Below are positions 7,237-13,472 of a stretch of 14,544 nucleotides of DNA, one piece after another. Source of the stretch: Endomicrobium sp. (GTDB lineage: Bacteria; Elusimicrobiota; Endomicrobiia; Endomicrobiales; Endomicrobiaceae); the NCBI GenBank assembly GCA_031264895.1, contig JAISDI010000264.1, positions 1 through 14,544 of the forward strand. Reading direction: 5' to 3'. How positions within the stretch are numbered: the first letter of the stretch is position 1; each line of letters starts with the position of its first letter. The notes beneath the pieces are model-generated. The model had not been told where the DNA came from and ran no database searches. It saw only the letters and a list, made by a program, of their open reading frames with translations. The position numbers and the translations under genes are program-made.

Positions 7237-7276
7237 GCAAGCGCCCGTCCGGCAGTCTTTGCAGACGGGCGCTTGC
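7237..7276. repeat. GC-rich perfect hairpin 15 bases after paralog A
   Basis: GCAAGCGCCCGTC (7237-7249) and GACGGGCGCTTGC (7264-7276) pair over 13 bp with a 14-nt loop. No T-run follows in either direction, so it is not a classical intrinsic terminator, though it could stabilise or end the mRNA. The following GTGCTAGCGCACGGCAAA at 7280-7297 is a relative, in the opposite orientation, of the word at 7937-7958 and 11671-11692, so the hairpin is probably part of a dispersed repeat. Confidence 0.65.
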
Positions 7277-7561
7277 GCAGTGCTAGCGCACGGCAAACTA
7301 GAGCAGCTCCGTTCCTTTAGTCTTTGTCGTAGTCGTAAAATTCCCACCTTCCAAAAAATCAGAAATTTTTTCTGTAGAAAATTCGGAAATCAACCCACTT
7401 GAATTTTCCGCTACCTATGCCGTCATTCTGAACTTATAAAATTCTGTAATTCCACAGGTCGTAACACGGGGGAATCTGCTGTTGTAGTTGTTGTTATATA
7501 GCAAAACAGCTTAACATTGTCTCTGCTGAGTAAGATTACAATCGGGTTTCTCTACCCCCAC

Positions 7562-7578
7562 CTATAGCAAACAAACTA
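7562..7578. repeat. 17-bp inverted repeat, right copy
   Basis: CTATAGCAAACAAACTA is the exact reverse complement of 4074-4090. It lies 340 bases after the end of paralog A. Confidence 0.6.
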
Positions 7579-7599
7579 AATATTGTCCTATTTGTAGTT

Positions 7600-7660
7600 G
7601 TCGTTAATTCCCACTTTTTTAAAGGGGGTGGCCGCGGAGCGGACGGGGGATTTCGTCGTT
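7600..7660. repeat. Dispersed hairpin-family element
   Basis: GTCGTTAATTCCC, then TTTTTTAAA, then GGGGGTGGCCGC, GGA, GCGGACGGGGGATTTCGTCG. The inner palindrome is CCGCGGAGCGG and the outer pairing is AATTCCC against GGGGGATT. The layout matches the other copies: AATTCCC, a short stem, GGTGGC, a small palindrome, GACGGGG, and GTCGTT-type flanks. Confidence 0.65.
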
Positions 7661-7785
7661 TCCGTTCTAATTGGACTTGTACTAACACTTATCTGTAAAG
7701 GTTCGATATCAATGTTAAATACAAATTCAGTTGGTTGAAAACAATGACAACTGCAAATTCCACGTAAGACTCTTTGGCATAAATA

Positions 7786-7925
7786 CCTCGTCAGCGCTTT
7801 GCGAAATACCCCGTCCGGAGACATTGTCTCCGGCCACCACTTTTTACAAAAGGGGAATTTCCGATTTTCCGGAATCTTTGGAGAGGTGGCAGAGACAAAG
7901 TCTCTGACGGGGCGGTCGCCGTTTT
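7786..7925. repeat. Nested and inverted cluster of hairpin-family elements
   Basis: A truncated copy (ACCTCGTCAGCGCTTTGCG, about 7787-7805) abuts a complete minus-oriented copy at 7808-7857: ACCCCGTC, the perfect palindrome CCGGAGACATTGTCTCCGG (7815-7833), CCACC, then AGGGGAATT. After a short spacer a plus-oriented copy follows at about 7881-7920: GAGAGGTGGC, AGAGACAAAGTCTCT (7891-7905), GACGGGGCGGTCG. The two full copies face away from a shared centre, so the ends CCCCGTC and GACGGGG can pair, as in a BIME-like composite. Confidence 0.7.
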
Positions 7926-7936
7926 TTTGCCTTTCT

Positions 7937-7958
7937 ATTTTGCCGTGCGCAAGCACCC
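7937..7958. repeat. 22-base repeat, copy 1
   Basis: This 22-base word beginning ATTTTGCCGTGCGCAAG and ending CACCC is identical to 11671-11692. Each copy lies in the spacer upstream of a gene start, followed by related CTGCAAA words. A shorter inverted relative is at 7280-7297. Confidence 0.65.
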
Positions 7959-7970
7959 TGCAAAGGCTTC

Positions 7971-7999
7971 TTGTAATGTGATTATAAAACAATTAAAAT
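7971..7999 (+). promoter_or_regulatory. Promoter of the second VIT-domain gene
   Basis: TTGTAA at 7971-7976, a 17-bp spacer, TAAAAT at 7994-7999 (four and five matches to consensus). It gives a leader of about 40 bases before the ATG at 8047 and shows that paralog B need not be transcribed with paralog A. Confidence 0.5.
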
Positions 8000-8046
8000 A
8001 TGTAAGTAAAAAATAACATTTTACGGTGACAGGCAAGGGAAATAAA

Positions 8047-10923
8047 ATGAAAAAGACATTTTTGGCGTTTGCCATAATTTTTACCGCAGCAATTTTATCT
8101 TTTGCCCAAACAAAAAAGGCGCCGTCTCAAAATAATCCTCAGCCGTCCGCGCCTTACATATCGGTTTCAAGCGGCCAAAAACAGATAACTTTCAGCGATT
8201 TAAAAATCAATATTGAAATCACGGGCAATATTGCAATGACAACTTACGATATGATTTTTTATAATCCTAACGCGGCTGTTGCGGAAGGCGAATTTGTGAT
8301 GCCCTTGTCAAAAAATCAAAATATTTCGGCGATTGCATTAGACATTAACGGCAAAATGCGCGAAGCCGTCGCGGTGGAAAGAAAAACAATGGAATCTTTG
8401 ACAGCCAAAAACATCGATTCTTCCGGCGTTGATCAGTTCAAAACAAAAATTTACCCTTTTGATCCGGAAGCTGCGCGCAGAATAAAAATAACCGTTGAAG
8501 AGCCTCTGGCGGTAAAAGATAATAATTATTTCTATAACCTTCCGCTGAAATTCGATACGAACGTTAATTTTGATTTAAACGCAGAAATTCCTTCAGAAAT
8601 TGTCGAAGGCATGCCTATCGTAAATACCGACTTGGGAGATTTTGTTTTTAAAAAAGGAAATAATGTTTTAAAAGCTTCTTTTTCGCAAAAAGATTATCTG
8701 CTTAACGCACATCTGTCTTTAATTTTGCCGAAACAAAAAAATGAACCTGTCTTTACGCATAAAGAAGGAAAAAACACTTATTTTTATGCGGATATAAACG
8801 TAAAACGTTCTTCAAAAAATAAAGTTTTGCCAAAAACAGCGGCGATAGTTTGGGATTCTTCGGTTTCGTCCGAAAAACGCAATATTAAAAGAGAGCTTGC
8901 TCTCTTGGACGCTTATTTTAAAAAGTTTTCCGAAATTGAAGTTTTACTGGTAACTTTCGGCATAAAACCTAATCCCGCCAAAAGTTACAGTATAAAAAAG
9001 GGCGACTGGGCGGGCTTGAAAAAAGACATTTCAAGAATAGTTTATGACGGCGCAACTCGTTTTGACAAACTGAAACTTGACGATTTGAAAGCCGACGAAA
9101 TTTTATTGTTTACAGACGCTGTAAGTTCTTTCGGGTACAGCAGCCTTACAGCCGGAAACGTTCCTGTTTATGCGGTAAACTCTTCTCCGGAATTTAATTC
9201 CGGAGCGCTTATAAGCGCGGCGCTCGAAAGCGGCGGGCGTTTCATAAATCTCAATTCCGTAACCGATAAAAAAGCCGCAGAAATGTTAATGAAACAGGAA
9301 TTAAAACTTGTCTCTTATTCTTTTGACAAAAATAAAATAAAAGAAGTTTATCCCAAGCCCGGCGTCCCTATAAATGACGGCTTTACTGTCGCGGGAATTT
9401 TGACCGTTCCGGAAAGCGAAATAACTTTATCGTTCGGATACGATAAAACCAATATAATTTCGACAAAAAAAATTAAAATCCGCGCGGGAGGAGATAATCC
9501 GGCTGTGGAACGCCTTTGGGCATGCAAAAAAATAAAAGGATTGGAACTCGATTCCGTAAAAAACGAAAAAGAAATTTTAGAACTCGGGAAAAAATATTCG
9601 CTTGTCACAGAATTTACTTCGCTTTTGTTTCTCGAAAGCGCGGCTGATTACGCGGCATACAAAGTTTCTCCGCCAAAAGAGCTTCTCACCGAGTATAACA
9701 ATATAATTGCAGCTTCTAAAAAAGCGGAAAAAGAAATGACAAACGCGGCCATTGAAGACGCGGCGCTTCAGGCGCAGGATATAAAAGAATGGTGGAAACA
9801 CGATTACAGCGTTGAAAAGTCATCTCGATCCGTTGAAAAAGTAAAAACCGCTTTTGGCGTAAAACAGGAAGAAATTTTTAAAAATGCTATACCGGAAGCT
9901 TCCGAAGGAGAAGTAAAAGCGCCGTCATCATCGCAGGAACGTGCGGTTTACGGAAACAGTAAAATTTTTGTTACGCGGCAAAGCGCGCAAATAAAAGAAG
10001 ATATTCAGACGGTTACGCGCATAAAAGCGTGGGATCCGCAAACGCCCTATATGAAGATAATACGCAATTTGCTTGACGAGGAAATGTACGGCGACTATTT
10101 GAAACTTAAAGCCGGTTACGGCGAGCAGCCTTCGTTTTATTTTGACATAGCCGACGAATTCATACGCAGAAAAATGAAAGAAGAAGCGGTTATCGTTTTA
10201 TCGAATATAGCCGAAATGAAATTTAACAGCTCCGAACTTATGCGTATTACGGCATACAAACTTATGGAAACCGAAAATTACGCTTATGCCGTCGAGATGT
10301 TTAAAAAAATCATAGACATTAGAGCCGAAGATCCGCAGCCATACAGAGATTTGGCTCTGGCATATCAGGCAAATAAAGAGTACAAAAAAGCTTTGGAAAC
10401 TTTTTATAAAATTCTTTCAAAAAACTGGGAACGGTTTCAAAGCATAAAGCAGATAACTTTTGTCGAGATGAACAATTTAATATCTCTGCACCCTGAAATA
10501 AATACGGCGCAAATAGACAAGCGGCTCATTCTTTCAATGCCCGTAGACATAAGGATAGTATTGGGCTGGAGCGCCGACAATACCGATATAGACATTTATG
10601 TAAAAGATCCGCGCGGCGAAGAAGCTTCTTACGGAAACAGGTTTACAAACATAGGCGCAAGAGTCTCGGAAGATTTAACGCAAGGATTCGGCCCGGAAGA
10701 ATTTACGCTCAAAAAAGCCGTTGACGGCAAATATGAAATTTCTACGGACTATTTCGGCGACGACATGCAAAGCATATCAGGCCCGACGGTTTTATATCTG
10801 GACATATACACATTTTACGGCACAAAAAAACAAACGCATAAACGTATAATGATAAGAACCGAAAACGTAAAAGAAAACAATATAATAGGTACGGTTGACT
10901 TCAAAAGACCCACAAAAAAATAA
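8047..10923 (+). CDS. Exported VIT / vWA-like / TPR / DUF2135 protein, paralog B
   Basis: The product is 958 aa. I chose the ATG at 8047 over an in-frame GTG at 8026 because the signal peptide (MKKTFLAFAIIFTAAILSFA, cleaved before QTKK) begins there and AAGGGA sits six bases upstream. Architecture follows paralog A: VIT ~45-155 (MTTYDMIFYNPN, AEGEFVMPL, ALDINGKMRE), vWA-like ~264-420 with D270-S272-S274 (WDSSVS), T337 and D357 (LLFTDA), VTEFTSLLFLE ~520-530, a shorter divergent linker ~590-655, TPR-like helices ~705-795, and DUF2135 ~832-953. Over the DUF2135 tail about four of five residues match paralog A by hand count, while the N-terminal ~40 mature residues and linker barely match. Compared with A, the VIT domain is shortened near residue 120. 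It is probably exported to the same compartment; the function is unknown, and different linkers suggest different partners. Confidence 0.92.
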   Translation: MKKTFLAFAIIFTAAILSFAQTKKAPSQNNPQPSAPYISVSSGQKQITFSDLKINIEITGNIAMTTYDMIFYNPNAAVAEGEFVMPLSKNQNISAIALDINGKMREAVAVERKTMESLTAKNIDSSGVDQFKTKIYPFDPEAARRIKITVEEPLAVKDNNYFYNLPLKFDTNVNFDLNAEIPSEIVEGMPIVNTDLGDFVFKKGNNVLKASFSQKDYLLNAHLSLILPKQKNEPVFTHKEGKNTYFYADINVKRSSKNKVLPKTAAIVWDSSVSSEKRNIKRELALLDAYFKKFSEIEVLLVTFGIKPNPAKSYSIKKGDWAGLKKDISRIVYDGATRFDKLKLDDLKADEILLFTDAVSSFGYSSLTAGNVPVYAVNSSPEFNSGALISAALESGGRFINLNSVTDKKAAEMLMKQELKLVSYSFDKNKIKEVYPKPGVPINDGFTVAGILTVPESEITLSFGYDKTNIISTKKIKIRAGGDNPAVERLWACKKIKGLELDSVKNEKEILELGKKYSLVTEFTSLLFLESAADYAAYKVSPPKELLTEYNNIIAASKKAEKEMTNAAIEDAALQAQDIKEWWKHDYSVEKSSRSVEKVKTAFGVKQEEIFKNAIPEASEGEVKAPSSSQERAVYGNSKIFVTRQSAQIKEDIQTVTRIKAWDPQTPYMKIIRNLLDEEMYGDYLKLKAGYGEQPSFYFDIADEFIRRKMKEEAVIVLSNIAEMKFNSSELMRITAYKLMETENYAYAVEMFKKIIDIRAEDPQPYRDLALAYQANKEYKKALETFYKILSKNWERFQSIKQITFVEMNNLISLHPEINTAQIDKRLILSMPVDIRIVLGWSADNTDIDIYVKDPRGEEASYGNRFTNIGARVSEDLTQGFGPEEFTLKKAVDGKYEISTDYFGDDMQSISGPTVLYLDIYTFYGTKKQTHKRIMIRTENVKENNIIGTVDFKRPTKK

Positions 10924-10973
10924 CGGAAAGGCCTATCTAAAAATCTCTTCTGCAGCCAATACTTTCTCTTAAG

Positions 10974-11003
10974 GGATGTCAGAGACAAAGTCTCTGACGG
11001 CGT
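10974..11003. repeat. Partial dispersed hairpin-family element
   Basis: GGGATGTC, then the palindrome AGAGACAAAGTCTCT (10981-10995), then GACGG. The 21 bases from 10980 are identical to the core at 7890-7910, apart from what follows GACGG. It lies about 50 bases after paralog B and could act as its mRNA 3' structure, but no T-run follows. Confidence 0.6.
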
Positions 11004-11160
11004 AGTTATTTTTGCCATTGTCGTTAATCCCCTGTCTTCAGCCTTTTAGCTCCCCCATATCTCTCTTTTTATGAGTGATTTTATGTTTTTTTACTCCTTT
11101 AGATTGAAGTCATGCGACGACAAACGACTAAAAGGAAAGCTGTCGAAATCTGTTTTTTCC

Positions 11161-11232
11161 TTTGTCGTAAAATTCCCATCCTGTGGAGGGGTGGCAGCGC
11201 GAAGCGCTGACGGGGTGGTCGTTGTTTCCGTT
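11161..11232. repeat. Dispersed hairpin-family element, plus orientation
   Basis: TTTGTCGTAAAATTCCC, a short stem around CCTGTGGAGGGG, GGTGGC, the palindrome AGCGCGAAGCGCT, then GACGGGGTGGTCGTTG. It is among the most complete copies. It faces the copy at 11378-11452 in inverted orientation. Confidence 0.75.
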
Positions 11233-11377
11233 TGTCGTTTGTAGTTTTCCGCCAAGTCTTCATTGTGCGAAACTGATTACAACTGCAACGACAACAAAGA
11301 CTACGGCAAACAGCAAAGACGACGGCTAACTGCAAACGTGGATTGCCTGTAACAAATTCAGGCAATGACGGCGCAAC

Positions 11378-11452
11378 GACAACGGCAACAAAGACCACCC
11401 CGTCAGAGCCTTTGGCTCTGCCACCCCTCCGTAGAGGGGAATTTTACGGCAA
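11378..11452. repeat. Dispersed hairpin-family element, minus orientation
   Basis: CGACAACGGCAACAAAGACC, then ACCCCGTC, the palindrome AGAGCCTTTGGCTCT, GCCACCCCTCC, GTAGAGGGGAATTTTAC. It is the inverted partner of 11161-11232. Outer ends (GTAAAATTCCC and GGGAATTTTAC) and inner tails (GTCGTTG and CAACGAC) are both complementary, so the ~290-bp unit could fold into a long hairpin. Confidence 0.75.
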
Positions 11453-11522
11453 CGGCACAAAACCTATACTGCCGTTTTGTCTTTGTCTTTCGCTTTTGTC
11501 GTTAGCCGTTGCCTTTCGCCGC

Positions 11523-11662
11523 CTTTAAGCGAGTCTATGAGCGAAAGATTTTTGAAGATTATCAAATTCGGCTGTTTGAGCGGCATTCTTCTTAAGTCGT
11601 TATGCCGCGAGTTCCGAATTTGCTTCAAAAATCTTTCGCGAATGCTTTCAGCGGCTTTAAGT
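11523..11662. repeat. ~140-nt near-palindrome (large hairpin), class unknown
   Basis: GCGAAAGATTTTTGAAG (11541-11557) pairs perfectly with 11623-11639. CAAATTCGG (11563-11571) pairs with CCGAATTTG (11614-11622), leaving a 5-nt bulge on the left arm. GCGGCAT (11580-11586) pairs with ATGCCGC (11602-11608) around a 15-nt loop. Weaker pairing continues outward (CTTTAAGC against GGCTTTAAG). Stem symmetry explains the overlapping open frames on both strands. It could be a MITE or REP-like element or a structured RNA. No T-run follows the stem. Confidence 0.7.
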
Positions 11663-11670
11663 GTCGTTAT

Positions 11671-11692
11671 ATTTTGCCGTGCGCAAGCACCC
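11671..11692. repeat. 22-base repeat, copy 2
   Basis: Identical to 7937-7958 in the same orientation. It starts nine bases after the large near-palindrome, so it may be a part or a target of the same repeat system. Confidence 0.65.
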
Positions 11693-11852
11693 GACTGCAA
11701 AAAGTGAGGCGTGGGGTTCAGGGGCAACGCAAATATCCCTGACTAAAGCCGTTGTTTTTAACGGCAACGAGTTCAGGGTGACGACTAAAGATGTTTTTAG
11801 AAATACCTATTTGGTAAAAATCTAATGACAATTACAGAGTTTAAATTTTTTA

Positions 11853-11882
11853 TTGACAATGGGCTGTTTTTTTTAATAGTAT
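11853..11882 (+). promoter_or_regulatory. gdhA promoter
   Basis: A perfect -35 TTGACA at 11853-11858, an 18-bp spacer, and TAGTAT at 11877-11882. The overlapping TATAGA at 11880-11885 is a possible -10 but is 21 bp away. The spacer contains a run of eight T. The leader to the ATG at 11963 is about 70 bases; I see no clear riboswitch in it. Confidence 0.6.
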
Positions 11883-11962
11883 AGAAAAAATCGCCATACA
11901 AAATAAGCGCTTTTTTTAACCATCTACGACGAGCAGTCTAATTTTATCCAAGGAGAAAGAGC

Positions 11963-13300
11963 ATGAGTAATCCGTATTTATGCAGCGTGTTGGAAACCGT
12001 CAAAAGAAGGTATCCGGGAGAATCGGAATTTCATCAGGCGGTGACGGAAGTTTTGGAATCTTTGGTTCCGGTTATTGAAAGGAACAAAGATTTGCAGGAA
12101 GCGGCAATACTGGAAAGGATAGTCGAACCTGAAAGGCAGATCATTTTCAGAGTGCCGTGGGTAGACGACAAAGGCAAAGTTCAGGTAAACAGAGGCATGA
12201 GGATCGAATACAATTCGGCTCTCGGGCCTTACAAAGGCGGACTCAGATTTCACCCCTCGGTAAACACCAGCATTATCAAATTCCTCGGTTTTGAACAAAT
12301 CTTCAAAAATTCTCTTACGGGTCTTATGATGGGCGGCGGAAAAGGCGGAGCAGATTTCGATCCTAAAGGTAAATCTGACAACGAAGTTATGCGTTTTTGC
12401 CAGAGTTTTATGACCGAACTCCAGAGACATATTGACGCGGACACAGATGTTCCCGCCGGAGATATAGGAGTGGGCGCAAGAGAAATCGGATATATGTTCG
12501 GCCAGTACAGAAGAATAAGAAATGTGTGGCACGGCGTTTTGACGGGCAAAGGTCTTGATTATGGCGGCAGTCTTGTAAGAACGGAAGCTACAGGATACGG
12601 CTGCGTATATTTTTGCGACGAAATGCTTAAAGATAAAAAGACGAGTTTTGAAGGAAAAACGGTTGTGATTTCCGGTTCAGGAAACGTTGCGATATATGCC
12701 GTTGAAAAAGCGCAGCAGCTTGGCGGAAAAGTCGTGGCGCTTTCGGATTCTAACGGATACATATATGATCCGGACGGAATAAAACTTGATATAGTCAAGA
12801 GACTTAAAGAAGTTGAAAGAAAAAGAATCGGCGAGTATGTAAAAGAAGTCAAAACCGCAAAATACACGGAAGGAAAAGGTATCTGGACGATCCCGTGCGA
12901 TATTGCTCTTCCTTGCGCTACGCAGAACGAGCTTGACGGCAATGACGCAAAGACATTAGTTAAAAACGGAGTTATCGCGGTAGCCGAAGGAGCAAATATG
13001 CCTTCGACGCCGGATGCCGTAAAAGTTTTTCTTGAAGCAAAAACATCTTTTGGCCCGGGTAAAGCCGCAAATGCCGGCGGAGTTGCAACGTCCGGATTGG
13101 AAATGGCGCAAAATTCCCAGAGACTTGCATGGAGTTTTGAAGAAGTTGACCGCAAACTTCACGCAATCATGGTAAATATTCATGACAGCGCAAAAGCAGC
13201 AGCCGAAGAATACGGCACGCCCGGAAATTTGGTAAACGGCGCAAATATTGCGGGTTTTGTGAAAGTGGCAAATGTCATGAAATCAAACGGCGTAATTTAA
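11963..13300 (+). CDS. gdhA: Glutamate dehydrogenase, probably NADP-type
   Basis: The product is 445 aa, the normal length for the hexameric bacterial GDH family. It interconverts 2-oxoglutarate plus ammonium and glutamate in the cytoplasm. The start is set by AAGGAG eight bases upstream of the ATG. Active-site residues are in place: K91 in GPYKGGLRF, K115 in FKNSL, K127 in GGGKGGADFDPKGKSD, and D167 in VPAGDIGVG, aligned with K89, K113, K125 and D165 of the Clostridium symbiosum enzyme. The nucleotide fold has GSGNVA at 238-243, and the second strand ends ALSDSNG; Ser-Asp-Ser there resembles NADP-dependent enzymes (E. coli GdhA) more than the NAD-dependent clostridial one, so NADP use is likely but not certain. 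The C-terminal NAGGVATSGLEMAQNS is also typical. The gene has its own promoter and terminator and is monocistronic, probably serving ammonium assimilation or electron disposal. Confidence 0.97.
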   Translation: MSNPYLCSVLETVKRRYPGESEFHQAVTEVLESLVPVIERNKDLQEAAILERIVEPERQIIFRVPWVDDKGKVQVNRGMRIEYNSALGPYKGGLRFHPSVNTSIIKFLGFEQIFKNSLTGLMMGGGKGGADFDPKGKSDNEVMRFCQSFMTELQRHIDADTDVPAGDIGVGAREIGYMFGQYRRIRNVWHGVLTGKGLDYGGSLVRTEATGYGCVYFCDEMLKDKKTSFEGKTVVISGSGNVAIYAVEKAQQLGGKVVALSDSNGYIYDPDGIKLDIVKRLKEVERKRIGEYVKEVKTAKYTEGKGIWTIPCDIALPCATQNELDGNDAKTLVKNGVIAVAEGANMPSTPDAVKVFLEAKTSFGPGKAANAGGVATSGLEMAQNSQRLAWSFEEVDRKLHAIMVNIHDSAKAAAEEYGTPGNLVNGANIAGFVKVANVMKSNGVI

Positions 13301-13320
13301 GTAATTTATAAAAGTATATT

Positions 13321-13361
13321 AAAAAGAAAAGGCGGCAATTATATTGCCGTCTTTTCTTTTT
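13321..13361 (+). terminator. Intrinsic terminator of gdhA
   Basis: AGAAAAGGCGGCAA (13325-13338) pairs with TTGCCGTCTTTTCT (13344-13357) with one G-U pair and a 5-nt loop, followed by a run of T to 13361. The A-run on the left and T-run on the right make it potentially bidirectional. It lies about 25 bases after the stop of gdhA. Confidence 0.9.
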
Positions 13362-13413
13362 GCCGAGTCAGCTTATATTACTTTTTTACTGCTAATTAAC
13401 AGTTATTTTTTAG

Positions 13414-13419
13414 TATAAT
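13414..13419 (+). promoter_or_regulatory. -10 box of the lactate/malate dehydrogenase gene
   Basis: A perfect TATAAT at 13414-13419, within TTTTTTAGTATAAT. The region 17-18 bp upstream has no good -35 hexamer (GCTAAT). The same TAGTATA word occurs at the gdhA promoter. The leader would be about 47 bases. Confidence 0.45.
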
Positions 13420-13472
13420 CTTTTAACTTGCGGTTAAATTGCGAGGTAATATAATTTTAAGGAGTTGTTAAG

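Larger units (their letters stand above)
7223..8046. other. 824-bp repeat-filled spacer between the two VIT paralogs
   Basis: I see no gene here. Short open frames overlap the palindromic elements on both strands and lack ribosome sites. From left to right it holds a 13-bp-stem hairpin (7237-7276), a partial repeat copy near 7338-7372, a GTCATTCTGAAC word near 7421, the right copy of the 17-bp inverted repeat (7562-7578), a hairpin-family copy (7600-7660), a truncated copy followed by an inverted pair (7786-7925), a 22-base word shared with 11671-11692 (7937-7958), and the promoter of the second paralog (7971-7999). Confidence 0.7.
10924..11962. other. 1.04-kb noncoding spacer rich in palindromic repeats
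   Basis: I find no credible gene. Open frames of 60-100 codons on both strands follow the symmetric repeats, lack ribosome sites and have no recognisable product. From left to right it holds a hairpin-family copy (10974-11003), a T-rich plain stretch (11035-11110), two inverted hairpin-family copies (11161-11232 and 11378-11452) around a CGGCAA/CGACAA-rich centre, a ~140-nt near-palindrome (11523-11662), the second copy of the 22-base word (11671-11692), a GTTCAGGGTGACG word near 11770, and the gdhA promoter. Confidence 0.7.

Noticed and set aside
7237..7276. Intrinsic terminator for paralog A
   Set aside because: The 13-bp stem is strong but no T-run follows on either strand, and related words occur in other spacers, so I list it as a repeat hairpin.
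7588..7992. Open frames of 60-134 codons in the spacer before paralog B
   Set aside because: They run through palindromic repeats on both strands, lack ribosome sites and have no recognisable protein features.
11161..11452. CRISPR array
   Set aside because: There are only two inverted, imperfect copies, no regularly spaced direct repeats and no cas genes in the window.
11099..11727. Open frames of 61-99 codons on both strands in the spacer before gdhA
   Set aside because: Mirror-image frames created by the inverted repeats and the large palindrome; no ribosome sites.
11978..13183. Minus-strand open frames opposite gdhA
   Set aside because: Antisense shadows of a clearly recognisable glutamate dehydrogenase.
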